Positions 1-7,397 of a stretch of DNA of 14,594 nucleotides are shown here, one piece after another. Position 1 is the stretch's first letter, and every line of letters starts with the position of its first letter. The stretch covers positions 1 through 14,594 of the forward strand of contig JANLHY010000384.1 in the NCBI GenBank assembly GCA_024653795.1. Reading direction: 5' to 3'. Origin of the DNA: Candidatus Brocadiaceae bacterium. GTDB taxonomy: Bacteria; Planctomycetota; Brocadiia; Brocadiales; Brocadiaceae. The notes beneath the pieces are model-generated. The model had not been told where the DNA came from and searched no databases. It saw only the letters and a program-made list of their open reading frames with translations. Both the position numbers and the translations under genes were made by a program.

Positions 1-1
1 G

Positions 2-691
2 CTGCTCGACAGGACTGAAGAAGGCGCATGGCTTATTGAATTTAACAAAAAGAATACTGTAAAAGAACTCCTTAATCGAATTGGGGAAATGCCCCTTCCT
101 CCCTATATAAAGCGCGCCAAAAATCAAGACACATTATTTTCTTTAGACAGAGAAAGATATCAGACGGTGTTTGCTCAAAAAGAAGGAGCAATCGCCGCCC
201 CTACGGCAGGCTTGCACTTCACAAAAGACACACTTGAGAAGATACAGAAACGCGGGGTAGAAATAGGGTTTGTCACGTTACACGTTGGTTTGGGTACGTT
301 TTTGCCAATCAAAAGAGAAGACATCCGTGACCATCTCATGCACAAAGAATATTACGAATGTTCGGAAGAGATTATCCAAAGAATAAAGAGGACAAAAGAA
401 CTGAATCGACGTGTAATCGCAACGGGGAGCACTTCCTGCCGTGTTCTTGAGACGATTGCCAGAAATGATAACTCATCGCAACTCTCTGGTTGGACAAACT
501 TATTTATATATCCTCCTTATAATTTTAAGTATGTTGATGTTTTGCTAACTAATTTTCATCTTCCCAAAACCACTTTACTACTGCTGGTTTCCGCCTTTGC
601 AGGAAGGGAAAACATCTTGAATGCTTATGAAACAGCCAAAAATAAAGGCTATCGATTTTTCAGTTATGGCGATTGCATGATGATTATTTAG
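2..691 (+). CDS. queA: QueA, S-adenosylmethionine:tRNA ribosyltransferase-isomerase (5' truncated by window edge)
   Basis: QueA transfers and isomerises the ribosyl part of S-adenosylmethionine onto 7-aminomethyl-7-deazaguanine in tRNA, giving epoxyqueuosine, a late step of queuosine synthesis in the cytoplasm. The frame is open from base 2 with no start codon before the window edge. The ATG at 89 is internal, because the codons before it read on as family-like sequence into LPPYIKR. About 229 residues are visible of a family that is usually about 340-350. Recognisable blocks are APTAGLHFT, HVGLGTF, TGSTSCRVLET, NFHLPKTTLLLLVSAFAG and YRFFSYGDCMMI, ending at TAG 689-691. The match to QueA is seen by eye and is strong. 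nrdJ starts 15 nt downstream on the same strand, so the two are probably cotranscribed. Confidence 0.95.
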   Translation: MLDRTEEGAWLIEFNKKNTVKELLNRIGEMPLPPYIKRAKNQDTLFSLDRERYQTVFAQKEGAIAAPTAGLHFTKDTLEKIQKRGVEIGFVTLHVGLGTFLPIKREDIRDHLMHKEYYECSEEIIQRIKRTKELNRRVIATGSTSCRVLETIARNDNSSQLSGWTNLFIYPPYNFKYVDVLLTNFHLPKTTLLLLVSAFAGRENILNAYETAKNKGYRFFSYGDCMMII

Positions 692-706
692 AAAACAATT
701 ATCTTG

Positions 707-2497
707 ATGAGTGGAAAATCTATGGGGGAAAACACCATTTCTTTAACACCGAATGCCAGATTAGTACTTGGGAAAAGGTATTTAAAGAAAGATGCTGCAG
801 GCGATCCTATTGAAACGCCTGAAGATATGTTCCGGCGAATAGCCAAAAACGTCGCATCAGCAGATTTAATTTACGATAAAAAAGCAGATATTGCATCCCT
901 AGAAGAACAATTTTACGATCTTTTCATTAATCTTCTTTTTATGCCGAACTCCCCCACACTAATGAATGCGGGTAGAGACCTTCAGCAATTATTTGGATGT
1001 TTTGTGCTTCCTGTCGAAGATTCTATTGAGAATATTTTTGAGACGGTAAAGCAAGCAGCGATAATCCACAAAAGTGGGGGAGGCACAGGTTTCTCCTTCT
1101 CTCGGATTAGACCCAAAAACGATTGCGTAAGCACATCCGGTGGTTTTGCCAGCGGTCCTATATCTTTTATAAAGGTCTTTAATGAGGCCACAGAGGCCAT
1201 TAACCAGGGAGGATTCAGACGGGGTGCAAACATGGCCGTGTTGCGTGTAAATCATCCCGATATCCTCGATTTTATCCATTCCAAACAACTCGAAGGTGTA
1301 TTGACAAATTTTAATATATCCATTGGGATTACCGATGCATTTATGCAAGCTGTTGAGAAGAATCAGGATTTTCCACTGATCAGTCCCCGAACAAGAGCGG
1401 TTGTAAAAACCGTTAATGCAAAACAGCTTTTTGATCAAATTATACATTCCGCCTGGGAGAATGGTGAGCCAGGCGTCTTATTCCTGGACACCATTAACAC
1501 CGCCAATCCCACTCCGCTTCTTGGAGAAATAGAAGGAACTAATCCATGTGGAGAACAACCTCTACTACCCTTCGAAGCGTGTGTTCTGGGGTCTGTCAAT
1601 CTCTCCAGAATGGTTAAGCTAACTCATGCAAAATATGAAATTGACTGGAATCGCCTTGAAACAGTAATACAACGTGCCGTACGCTTCCTGGACAATGTTA
1701 TCGATGTGAATAAATATCCGTTACCCCAGATCGAGCATCTGGCAAAGGGAAACCGGAAAATAGGCTTAGGTGTCATGGGACTTGCCGATTTATTAATAAA
1801 ATTTGGTATTTCATACAATTCCGAGGAAGCAATTCGTTTTACTGACAAACTCGTATGTTTCTTTTCTCAAAAGGCAAATGAAGCATCAGTCGAACTTGCC
1901 GCCAAACGCGGTGTCTTTCCGAATTATCAGAAAAGCATTTATGCTCAAAAGAATGGGCTGGGATATAGAAATGCAACACGGACGACTATAGCGCCAACAG
2001 GCACTATCAGTATCATCGCAGATTGTTCCAGTGGCATTGAACCCTTATTTGCGATTGCTTACAAACGCCACGTTTTGGTAGAGGAGGGGCTACCCGAAAT
2101 AAACGCATTTTTTGTGGAAGTTGCAAAAAAACGGGGTTTTTATTCAGAAAAACTTATTGAAAAAGTCTCAAAGGAAGGATCGATACAAAACATTAATGAT
2201 ATCCCGGAAGACGTCAAAAAGGTATTTATTACTGCCAGGGACGTCTTACCGGAACAGCACGTAAAGATACAGGCAGCCTGTCAGAAATATATTGATAATG
2301 GTGTTTCGAAGACTATCAATTTCCCAAAAAATGCTACAGTCGACGACGTTGAAAAGGTCTTTTTATTAGCTTATAAAAGTGGTTGTAAGGGTATTACTGT
2401 ATATAGAGACAAAAGCCGCATATCACAAGTTCTTTCAATAGAATGCACCTGTGCAAAACAGTTTATAAACGACAACTCCTTTAAACCACAGCATTAA
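707..2497 (+). CDS. nrdJ: Class II (adenosylcobalamin-dependent) ribonucleotide reductase NrdJ
   Basis: This enzyme reduces ribonucleotides to deoxyribonucleotides using a radical made from adenosylcobalamin, so it works with or without oxygen. With the ATG at 707 the product is 596 residues. A TTG at 704 and an ATG at 722 are alternatives; none has a strong ribosome binding site, so coupling to queA is likely. The catalytic block is NPCGEQPL (N279, radical cysteine C281, E283). C98 in FGCFV and C292 in FEACVLGSVNLS would form the active-site redox pair, with the C281-C292 spacing of the family. GGGTGFSFSRIRP and TGTISIIADCSSGIEPLF are also typical. No ATP-cone is visible at the N terminus. 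The C-terminal tail is short and carries a Cys-Thr-Cys (C580, C582) that could act as the shuttle dithiol; that role is inferred. No cobalamin riboswitch fits in the gap before it. The stop overlaps the convergent PilZ gene by 4 nt. Confidence 0.95.
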   Translation: MSGKSMGENTISLTPNARLVLGKRYLKKDAAGDPIETPEDMFRRIAKNVASADLIYDKKADIASLEEQFYDLFINLLFMPNSPTLMNAGRDLQQLFGCFVLPVEDSIENIFETVKQAAIIHKSGGGTGFSFSRIRPKNDCVSTSGGFASGPISFIKVFNEATEAINQGGFRRGANMAVLRVNHPDILDFIHSKQLEGVLTNFNISIGITDAFMQAVEKNQDFPLISPRTRAVVKTVNAKQLFDQIIHSAWENGEPGVLFLDTINTANPTPLLGEIEGTNPCGEQPLLPFEACVLGSVNLSRMVKLTHAKYEIDWNRLETVIQRAVRFLDNVIDVNKYPLPQIEHLAKGNRKIGLGVMGLADLLIKFGISYNSEEAIRFTDKLVCFFSQKANEASVELAAKRGVFPNYQKSIYAQKNGLGYRNATRTTIAPTGTISIIADCSSGIEPLFAIAYKRHVLVEEGLPEINAFFVEVAKKRGFYSEKLIEKVSKEGSIQNINDIPEDVKKVFITARDVLPEQHVKIQAACQKYIDNGVSKTINFPKNATVDDVEKVFLLAYKSGCKGITVYRDKSRISQVLSIECTCAKQFINDNSFKPQH

Positions 2498-3789
2498 CGC
2501 AGTACTGCAAATATTTCTTGTGATTCTACCGGTTCAACAATAAAATCGTCCGCACCGCTTACAAGATAATCACAGCGTTCCTGAAGGTTTTTGGAAATTA
2601 CAATACTCTCGATATTGAGGAAATCCTTTTTTGTATTCATGAGAAATTGACATCCCTCCGTGCCCGTAATTTCTGCATCCACAATAATAAAATCAATTTT
2701 ATATCTCTTTAAAACAATAAATGCACGTGCCGTATCATCCACAAAATATAATTTTAACCCCTTTTCTTTTGATGCACTACATAAGAGATTTTTAAGGACC
2801 TCTTTTCTACTCAGTGCTAATATATTGAGGCTTTCTGATCGGCTCTTTTTGAAATCGATACCAAACATGCTTATGTATAGTAATTTCTTATGTACTGATT
2901 CTAAAATAATATGAAACTCTTCGTCATTAAAGTTTTTTGTAAGATAATTATCTACTCCCAATGATAAAATATTTTTCCAATCTTCAATAGTATCTATCTC
3001 GACTATCAGCCCCACGTGAGGGAATTCCATCTTAGTGTCTTTTAGCAACTCAAATTCATTAATTTTGGCAGTATCAATGTCTGAAATAACAATGTCAAAT
3101 TTGTTTTTCCGTAATAACGCAATTGCTTGTTGTTTTTGATTAGCTTTGCAAACAACATATCCCTGTTTTAATAAGATTTCTTCCAAACGTTTGGACAGCG
3201 CCTCTTTAATAGACACAACTAAAATCCTGGTTCCTTCCTTTCTAGCCAGTCGTTTGTCAACAAGTGTCCGGTTTTCTTCCTCTTTCGCTAATTCTACCAC
3301 TCTCTCGCTTTCAATTGACTGAGCGCCAATATCATATTTGAGACCCGTAGGTGTCGGAAACTCAGCTACTCTTCTTATTTCAACATAAACTTTCTTTTGA
3401 GGATTTTTATAAACATGTCCAGACACCATGGTGGATGGTAATTGAAATGTCACTACCAATATGTCAGAAGGCATGAATGTTTGATTGGTTATAAACCGTA
3501 ACCCTCGTTTAGAGATATCCTTTATGGTTATTGGTATCTCCTTCGACACTTCGGATTCTTGTTTTTTTACAACGGAACAAACTCCTTCAAGTTCCATATC
3601 AAATCGTTTATCCCTGCGCCGTTCCTCAATTTTAACAGGCTCCTCTGGCGGAAATATTAAAATCGGTTCTTCAGTCGATTTATGCAATGTTTCCAAGGTT
3701 TGAATCAAGTCCGCAACAAAGCATTGAGCCTTTTTAAGTTCATCAAGTGGTAATTTTAGCAGGGGTTCTTTCCAAGATTCGACTTGCAT
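2494..3789 (-). CDS. PilZ-domain protein with two degenerate receiver-like domains
   Basis: The 431-residue protein has three parts. Residues about 55-165 look like a PilZ domain, which binds cyclic di-GMP: an RRRDKR box (57-62) is followed by D91-x-S93-x-x-G96. Residues about 187-300 and 320-431 look like two CheY-type receivers. The first keeps a candidate phosphoacceptor (D237) and a lysine (K285), but the acidic pair expected after the first strand is missing. The second keeps D371, but the conserved lysine is replaced by E419 and the acidic pair is again missing, so it is probably a pseudo-receiver. No output enzyme or DNA-binding domain is seen; it is likely a cytoplasmic signalling adaptor, which is inference. 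The ATG at 3789 has an AGGA ribosome binding site 8 nt upstream. It lies 75 nt downstream of yqeY and may share its transcript. Its TAA overlaps the nrdJ TAA by 4 nt. Confidence 0.8.
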   Translation of the reverse strand: MQVESWKEPLLKLPLDELKKAQCFVADLIQTLETLHKSTEEPILIFPPEEPVKIEERRRDKRFDMELEGVCSVVKKQESEVSKEIPITIKDISKRGLRFITNQTFMPSDILVVTFQLPSTMVSGHVYKNPQKKVYVEIRRVAEFPTPTGLKYDIGAQSIESERVVELAKEEENRTLVDKRLARKEGTRILVVSIKEALSKRLEEILLKQGYVVCKANQKQQAIALLRKNKFDIVISDIDTAKINEFELLKDTKMEFPHVGLIVEIDTIEDWKNILSLGVDNYLTKNFNDEEFHIILESVHKKLLYISMFGIDFKKSRSESLNILALSRKEVLKNLLCSASKEKGLKLYFVDDTARAFIVLKRYKIDFIIVDAEITGTEGCQFLMNTKKDFLNIESIVISKNLQERCDYLVSGADDFIVEPVESQEIFAVLR

Positions 3790-3864
3790 GATGATTCCTG
3801 TAATAAAACTATGTTTATGTAATGGCTTGTTTAGAAATTTTCACTTCGGCCGTTCAAGGTTGTA

Positions 3865-4305
3865 TCAACTTGTTAGTTTTTCCTTCAAATACATTTGAAC
3901 CTTTTTCCCATCCACTACGCCACTATATTTGCCCATAATGAGTTTCATTGCCGCCCCCATTTCCCTGGCAGTGAATTTATTTGTTTCGATGACCTCGCGA
4001 ACAATTCTTTTTATTTCATCATCTGACAATTGCCTGGGCAGATATTCCTCAACAATTGCAATCTCGCCATACAGCTCTTTTACTTTATCAGGCAAATTGA
4101 GCCTCTCATATTCTTCACGTGTCTTGTTCAGTTTCTTGTAATATCCACGAACAACCTCAACGTAATCGATCTGATCCCTGGGTTTCCCGGAGGTATCAGC
4201 TATCTTAATGTCGGCAAGTATCATGCGCAACACGGACGTCCTTAATTTGTTCTGCGCCTTCATGGAAACCTTCAGATCTTCCGTTATCCGTTCTTTCACG
4301 TCCAT
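3865..4305 (-). CDS. yqeY: GatB/YqeY domain protein
   Basis: A 146-residue protein of the stand-alone YqeY family, which resembles the C-terminal tRNA-binding part of GatB amidotransferase. Its exact role is not settled; a link to tRNA-dependent amidation or aminoacylation is suggested by homology only. Family features are the N-terminal KERITEDLKVSMKAQ, the run LRTSVLRMILADIK, the centre EEYLPRQLSDDEI, and the end GKYSGVVDGKKVQMYLKEKL. The length is normal for the family. The ATG at 4305 follows an AAGGAGGAG ribosome binding site, and only 3 nt separate it from the TAA of the upstream membrane protein gene, so the two should be translationally coupled. Confidence 0.9.
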   Translation of the reverse strand: MDVKERITEDLKVSMKAQNKLRTSVLRMILADIKIADTSGKPRDQIDYVEVVRGYYKKLNKTREEYERLNLPDKVKELYGEIAIVEEYLPRQLSDDEIKRIVREVIETNKFTAREMGAAMKLIMGKYSGVVDGKKVQMYLKEKLTS

Positions 4306-4308
4306 AGC

Positions 4309-4593
4309 TTACTCCTCCTTAAATGAATATCCTCCCACCTTGTGACCGCAGTTAGGGCAATACAAAGGTGTATCCTGGTAATACTTCCCACAATATTTAC
4401 AAGGGGTTAAGATTTCTATTGGCTTAACCTTCTTTGCCCTTACAAACAAATAAAGGGGCAAGAATACAATCATCAGTAAAAACACGCCCAGCATCCAGCC
4501 AACAGTCGGAAGGGTTTTGTATCCTTTATTCTTTGCATCTATATACACCCAAACAGCCACTGCAGCTGCAATGAGTAATCCAATAAATCCCAT
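4309..4593 (-). CDS. Small two-helix membrane protein with C-terminal zinc ribbon
   Basis: I do not recognise a named family. From the ATG at 4593 the product is 94 residues. Residues about 2-18 and 31-51 are hydrophobic and should be membrane helices. The C-terminal third holds a CxxC...CxxC zinc ribbon (C65, C68, C79, C82) and should face the cytoplasm. A TTG at 4608 would add five residues, but the ATG at 4593 is preferred because AAAGGG lies 6 nt before it, inside that putative extension. A promoter with TTGACT and TATATT boxes sits just upstream. It is the first gene of a likely operon with yqeY, perhaps also with the PilZ gene. The function is unknown. Confidence 0.75.
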   Translation of the reverse strand: MGFIGLLIAAAVAVWVYIDAKNKGYKTLPTVGWMLGVFLLMIVFLPLYLFVRAKKVKPIEILTPCKYCGKYYQDTPLYCPNCGHKVGGYSFKEE

Positions 4594-4617
4594 AAAATAC
4601 CCTTTCAAATTTTAGAA

Positions 4618-4646
4618 AATATAACACATACGATGCATTCAGTCAA
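4618..4646 (-). promoter_or_regulatory. Sigma70-type promoter for the membrane protein-yqeY operon
   Basis: On the minus strand TTGACT (4641-4646) and TATATT (4618-4623) are separated by exactly 17 bp. Transcription would begin near 4611, leaving about 18 nt of leader before the ATG at 4593. Both boxes are close to consensus. No operator is evident. Confidence 0.7.
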
Positions 4647-4802
4647 TCAATTATCCTAACACAAACAAATTTGAAAGGAAAGAAAACGGAGAGGAAAATA
4701 ACACTATGGAATTTTTAGTTTAGTACGCGTGATTTTTTAAGGTACTGTAAGTATGGTGATTATTTTGAATACAAAGATGGCAAAATCTGCTCAAAATAGC
4801 AG

Positions 4803-4839
4803 GTTTCAATCCTCATCCAGCCCGAAGGCTGGATGCTAC
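4803..4839 (-). CRISPR. Single 37-nt hairpin repeat of a different CRISPR family at the leader-distal end
   Basis: Read on the minus strand this unit starts GTAGCATCC and ends GGATTGAAAC. Only the last 10 nt match the type I-C repeat. The rest differs in sequence and length but forms a perfect 9-bp stem (4814-4822 with 4827-4835) closed by a TTCG loop, which in RNA is a C(UUCG)G tetraloop. It is separated from the first I-C repeat by 26 nt (4840-4865), shorter than the 33-34 nt spacers. No second copy occurs in the window. It could be the relic of another array, a strongly diverged terminal repeat, or a hairpin that ends the pre-crRNA; no T-run follows it, which argues against an intrinsic terminator. 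Confidence 0.55.
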
Positions 4840-4865
4840 CCAATTCTCACTACCTGGAAGCACTT

Positions 4866-5621
4866 GTTTCAATCCACGCTCCCGCGCGGGGAGCGACCTG
4901 TCTGTTTGCGCAACGTGCCGTCCGTTGCCCTGTTTCAATCCACGCTCCCGCGCGGGGAGCGACTCGGCACGTATTTTGGATCAACGGCAATGTCCTCGTT
5001 TCAATCCACGCTCCCGCGCGGGGAGCGACTTTGCCGTGATATCCGGTGTTCATCTGACTCCAGTTTCAATCCACGCTCCCGCGCGGGGAGCGACTTGACA
5101 TACGCCATACAAGATGTAGTATAAACCAGTTTCAATCCACGCTCCCGCGCGGGGAGCGACCCGCCGTCGGAGTAGGACGCAAAATCGAAAAGAAGTTTCA
5201 ATCCACGCTCCCGCGCGGGGAGCGACGAAACTGGCGGCTGTGGCACAGAGTACGCAGTTAGTTTCAATCCACGCTCCCGCGCGGGGAGCGACAAACAATT
5301 CTCCATGCTAATGACGAGAACAAAGCGTTTCAATCCACGCTCCCGCGCGGGGAGCGACGGAAGAGGTCAGTAGGCCGGTACATCTCTATTTGTTTCAATC
5401 CACGCTCCCGCGCGGGGAGCGACGCCGAAGTCTGGCGGGGGCGTAGGGGGTGGAAATGTTTCAATCCACGCTCCCGCGCGGGGAGCGACGCGGGACAATG
5501 TGAAGGCATACGGCGACAAGATTGTTTCAATCCACGCTCCCGCGCGGGGAGCGACAATCACTGGGGTTGCTAATGCAATTACCTACGACGTTTCAATCCA
5601 CGCTCCCGCGCGGGGAGCGAC
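4866..5621 (-). CRISPR. Type I-C CRISPR array: 12 identical 32-bp repeats, 11 spacers
   Basis: Repeats start at 4866, 4932, 4998, 5063, 5129, 5195, 5261, 5327, 5392, 5458, 5524 and 5590. By eye all twelve are identical. On the minus strand each starts GTCGCTCCCC and ends GGATTGAAAC, the usual I-C form, with a GC-rich palindromic stem. The spacers are 33 nt (two) or 34 nt (nine). ATTGAAAC at the repeat's 3' end is the expected crRNA 5' handle, so transcription runs right to left, away from cas2, and the newest spacers lie next to 5590. Lack of repeat decay, even in the oldest copy, suggests recent or ongoing activity. Small open frames across the array that repeat an arginine- and glycine-rich peptide are by-products of the repeats. 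Confidence 0.98.
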
Positions 5622-5806
5622 CCCCTTACTCATAACTTACCAAATATAAACAACTTCCTTGCTATTTTGTGCGGATCCATCATTTTTCACCTTAAAAAAT
5701 CTTCGGTCGTTAAAGGACATTTTGCTAACATCGCTATTTAAAACATCTTTCAAGCACTGCGAACCATGCATGAAAATCATGTGAACTTCAGGTTCGCAGC
5801 AGCATT
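5622..5806 (-). promoter_or_regulatory. CRISPR leader between cas2 and the array
   Basis: This AT-rich stretch lies on the leader side of the array as judged from repeat orientation. It should hold the pre-crRNA promoter and the Cas1-Cas2 integration signal; a TATATT-like box occurs near 5645. I see no open frame. At its cas2 end is a perfect 9-bp inverted repeat, CTGCGAACC (5757-5765) with GGTTCGCAG (5791-5799), separated by 25 nt. Confidence 0.8.
5757..5799. repeat. Inverted repeat just downstream of cas2, at the leader edge
   Basis: The arms CTGCGAACC and GGTTCGCAG pair perfectly over 9 bp around a 25-nt loop. The stem starts 8 nt past the cas2 stop. No T-run follows on the minus strand, so it is not a classical terminator. 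It may be a leader element or an RNA processing or stability signal. Confidence 0.6.
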
Positions 5807-6094
5807 TTAGACAATCAACGGGCCCTCCTGATCAACGGACGCCTTTGCGCCGACATGCTCTACGCGATGCTTCCAGTTAGACCCAAGATAGTAAAATCTC
5901 AGACTGTCTTTCTTTGGATCAATTTCTGAAATTAACCTATCTTTCAGCATCGCCCATTGCGCCGGGTCAACAATACATTCAAATACAGAGTATTGAACCC
6001 TTTGCCCATAATCCTTGCAGGCGCGCGCTACCCTGCGCAGACGACGCTGTCCGGTATCATCTGCTGCAACATCATAACTTATCAGCACAAACAT
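5807..6094 (-). CDS. cas2: Cas2, spacer-acquisition protein
   Basis: Cas2 forms the central dimer of the Cas1-Cas2 integrase that inserts new spacers next to the leader. The 95-residue product has the family length. It opens with MFVLISYDVAADD, with the conserved aspartate D8 after the first strand, and has the typical RRLRRVARACKDYGQRVQYSVFEC block and a strand around RFYYLG. The ATG at 6094 has AAGGTG 5 nt upstream. It is the last cas gene before the leader. The 89-bp gap to cas1 holds a REP-like palindrome. Confidence 0.96.
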   Translation of the reverse strand: MFVLISYDVAADDTGQRRLRRVARACKDYGQRVQYSVFECIVDPAQWAMLKDRLISEIDPKKDSLRFYYLGSNWKHRVEHVGAKASVDQEGPLIV

Positions 6095-6120
6095 ATTTCA
6101 CCTTCTAATCTCCTATTCAT

Positions 6121-6183
6121 CCTTCGACAGGCTCAGGACGAGCGTGTAAATAATTATCCGTGCATGGTGAGCCTGTCGAACCA
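6121..6183. repeat. REP-like palindromic element between cas1 and cas2
   Basis: TTCGACAGGCTCA (6123-6135) and TGAGCCTGTCGAA (6168-6180) are perfect 13-bp inverted repeats with 32 nt between them. The sequence resembles a dispersed palindrome I know from many bacterial genomes, often mistranslated as small proteins. It begins directly after the cas1 stop (6184-6186), so both flanking genes are intact. A second 9-bp inverted match links its interior (6152-6160) to the end of cas1 (6202-6210). Confidence 0.8.
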
Positions 6184-7215
6184 TCACTTCCAAATAAATG
6201 GCGGATAATTGTCCATATCCCCGCGCAGATAACGCGCCATGAGCAATGCCTGCACATAAAAAAGAATTCCAATAGAAACCTTCTCCTTTAAAAACGGATG
6301 CTCTATCTCCTCCTGCTTACGCTTCTGATATGCAACCAGAACAGTCTTCCTCGTGTCATCATCCATCCATACGGCGCCTGATTCTTTTTTCTGAAATCCC
6401 TTTCCCTGCACCTGACAAAGGTTGATAAGCGAAAGAGCCAGACGGTCAGCGAAGAAAGGCCTAAACTCCTCCATAAGGTCAAGCGCAAGTCCGTATCTGC
6501 CGGGACGGTCTCTGTGCAGGAAACCGACGGCAGGGTCAAGCCCCACGGTCTCAAGCGCTGAACGCACATCATGCATCACAATGGTATAGAGAAACGACAG
6601 CAGGCAGTTTACATTATCCATCGGAGGCCTCCGGTTCCGCTCATGGAATCTGAAATTATCTTTCTGTGAGGTAATAAGATGATCAAAGACACTAAAGTAC
6701 GTATATGCCGACTCTCCCTCTATCCCCCGTAATACATCCAGCGTCAATTCAGAACTCAACCTCCTCATGTAATTAGCGAGCCTTTGCGAAGCCTGCGAAA
6801 TCGCATCAGCATCAATCTTGCCTGAGTGGTCTCTCAGGGCGCGCTGAAGTACGGTGCGGCAGTTGGCTATCTTGCCTGTCAATACTGCCTGCGCTATTGA
6901 GGCGGAAGTTTTCAAATCATCGGCTCTACGATATTGTTCACGCCTCAGGAGGACATTGCCGGACACGGGACCCTGAACCTTTGCAAGAAAATCTCCGTTC
7001 TCTGTGAGAAAACTAACAGCTACACCGCTCTCAGCACAGAATCCCATTAGGTATGGACTGCAGGATATTTGCCCAAAGCAGACAATCCCGCCGAGTGTGT
7101 GAATAGGTAAACGCAATCGTATTTCATTATCTGCTTTTATTACAACAGTTTCGCCTTCTTTAAATAAATACGAACCCTGCGTTGTTACAAATAGAGTATT
7201 AAGAAGTTTTTTCAT
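6184..7215 (-). CDS. cas1: Cas1, CRISPR integrase (type I-C)
   Basis: Cas1 is the metal-dependent integrase that joins captured DNA to the leader-end repeat. The 343-residue protein has the subtype I-C length. Its N-terminal beta domain begins MKKLLNTLFVTTQGSYL. The catalytic alpha domain shows E166 in RGIEGESAYTYF, H234 in FLHRDRPGR, and D246 and E249 in LALDLMEEFRP, which are the expected metal ligands. It ends NYPPFIWK, as Cas1 of this group usually does. The ATG at 7215 has AGGA 7 nt upstream. A MITE-like repeat fills most of the 182-bp gap to cas4, and a REP-like element follows the stop. The gene looks intact. Confidence 0.97.
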   Translation of the reverse strand: MKKLLNTLFVTTQGSYLFKEGETVVIKADNEIRLRLPIHTLGGIVCFGQISCSPYLMGFCAESGVAVSFLTENGDFLAKVQGPVSGNVLLRREQYRRADDLKTSASIAQAVLTGKIANCRTVLQRALRDHSGKIDADAISQASQRLANYMRRLSSELTLDVLRGIEGESAYTYFSVFDHLITSQKDNFRFHERNRRPPMDNVNCLLSFLYTIVMHDVRSALETVGLDPAVGFLHRDRPGRYGLALDLMEEFRPFFADRLALSLINLCQVQGKGFQKKESGAVWMDDDTRKTVLVAYQKRKQEEIEHPFLKEKVSIGILFYVQALLMARYLRGDMDNYPPFIWK

Positions 7216-7218
7216 TTC

Positions 7219-7362
7219 TTGTCCTCGGTGTCATTCCGCACCCCGCATCAAGTACGGGGCAGGCTCATGCGGAATCCAGTAGTTCCCCGTTTCCACGAGG
7301 ACGACGTCTGGATTCCTGTTCCCCGATTACTACATTCGAGGACAAGTTACACGGGAATGACA
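7219..7362. repeat. MITE-like inverted-repeat element between cas4 and cas1
   Basis: TGTCATTCC (7229-7237) and GGAATGACA (7354-7362) form perfect 9-bp ends. Inside, GGAATCCAG (7271-7279) pairs with CTGGATTCC (7308-7316), and CCCCG pairs with CGGGG near 7241-7259. TTGTCCTCG (7219-7227) is also the reverse complement of 7337-7345. The layout is that of the common nonautonomous repeats whose ends read GTCATTCC and GGAATGAC. It has no coding content and lies between two intact genes. Confidence 0.7.
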
Positions 7363-7397
7363 AAGTATGAACTCTAACTTTTGTGTCCCTCTGTAGT

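Noticed and set aside
692..706. A regulatory RNA such as a cobalamin riboswitch before nrdJ
   Set aside because: Only 15 nt separate queA and nrdJ, which is too short for any riboswitch.
4594..4608. TTG start at 4608 for the zinc-ribbon membrane protein
   Set aside because: The AAAGGG that serves the ATG at 4593 lies within this extension.
4731..4743. 13-nt match (GATTTTTTAAGGT) to the minus strand of the leader at 5689-5701, suggesting a second leader
   Set aside because: It is an AT-rich 13-mer expected by chance in a window this size, and the flanking sequence does not align.
4803..4839. The hairpin as a Rho-independent terminator
   Set aside because: The stem is strong, but no T-run follows it on the minus strand, and its end matches a CRISPR repeat end.
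4753..5561. Several open frames on both strands across the array encoding repeated arginine- and glycine-rich peptides
   Set aside because: They are translations of the 32-bp CRISPR repeats and have no ribosome binding sites or family matches.
5957..6208. Plus-strand open frame of 83 codons over the cas1-cas2 gap
   Set aside because: It lies antisense to cas2 and cas1 and crosses the REP-like palindrome, a well-known source of false small proteins.
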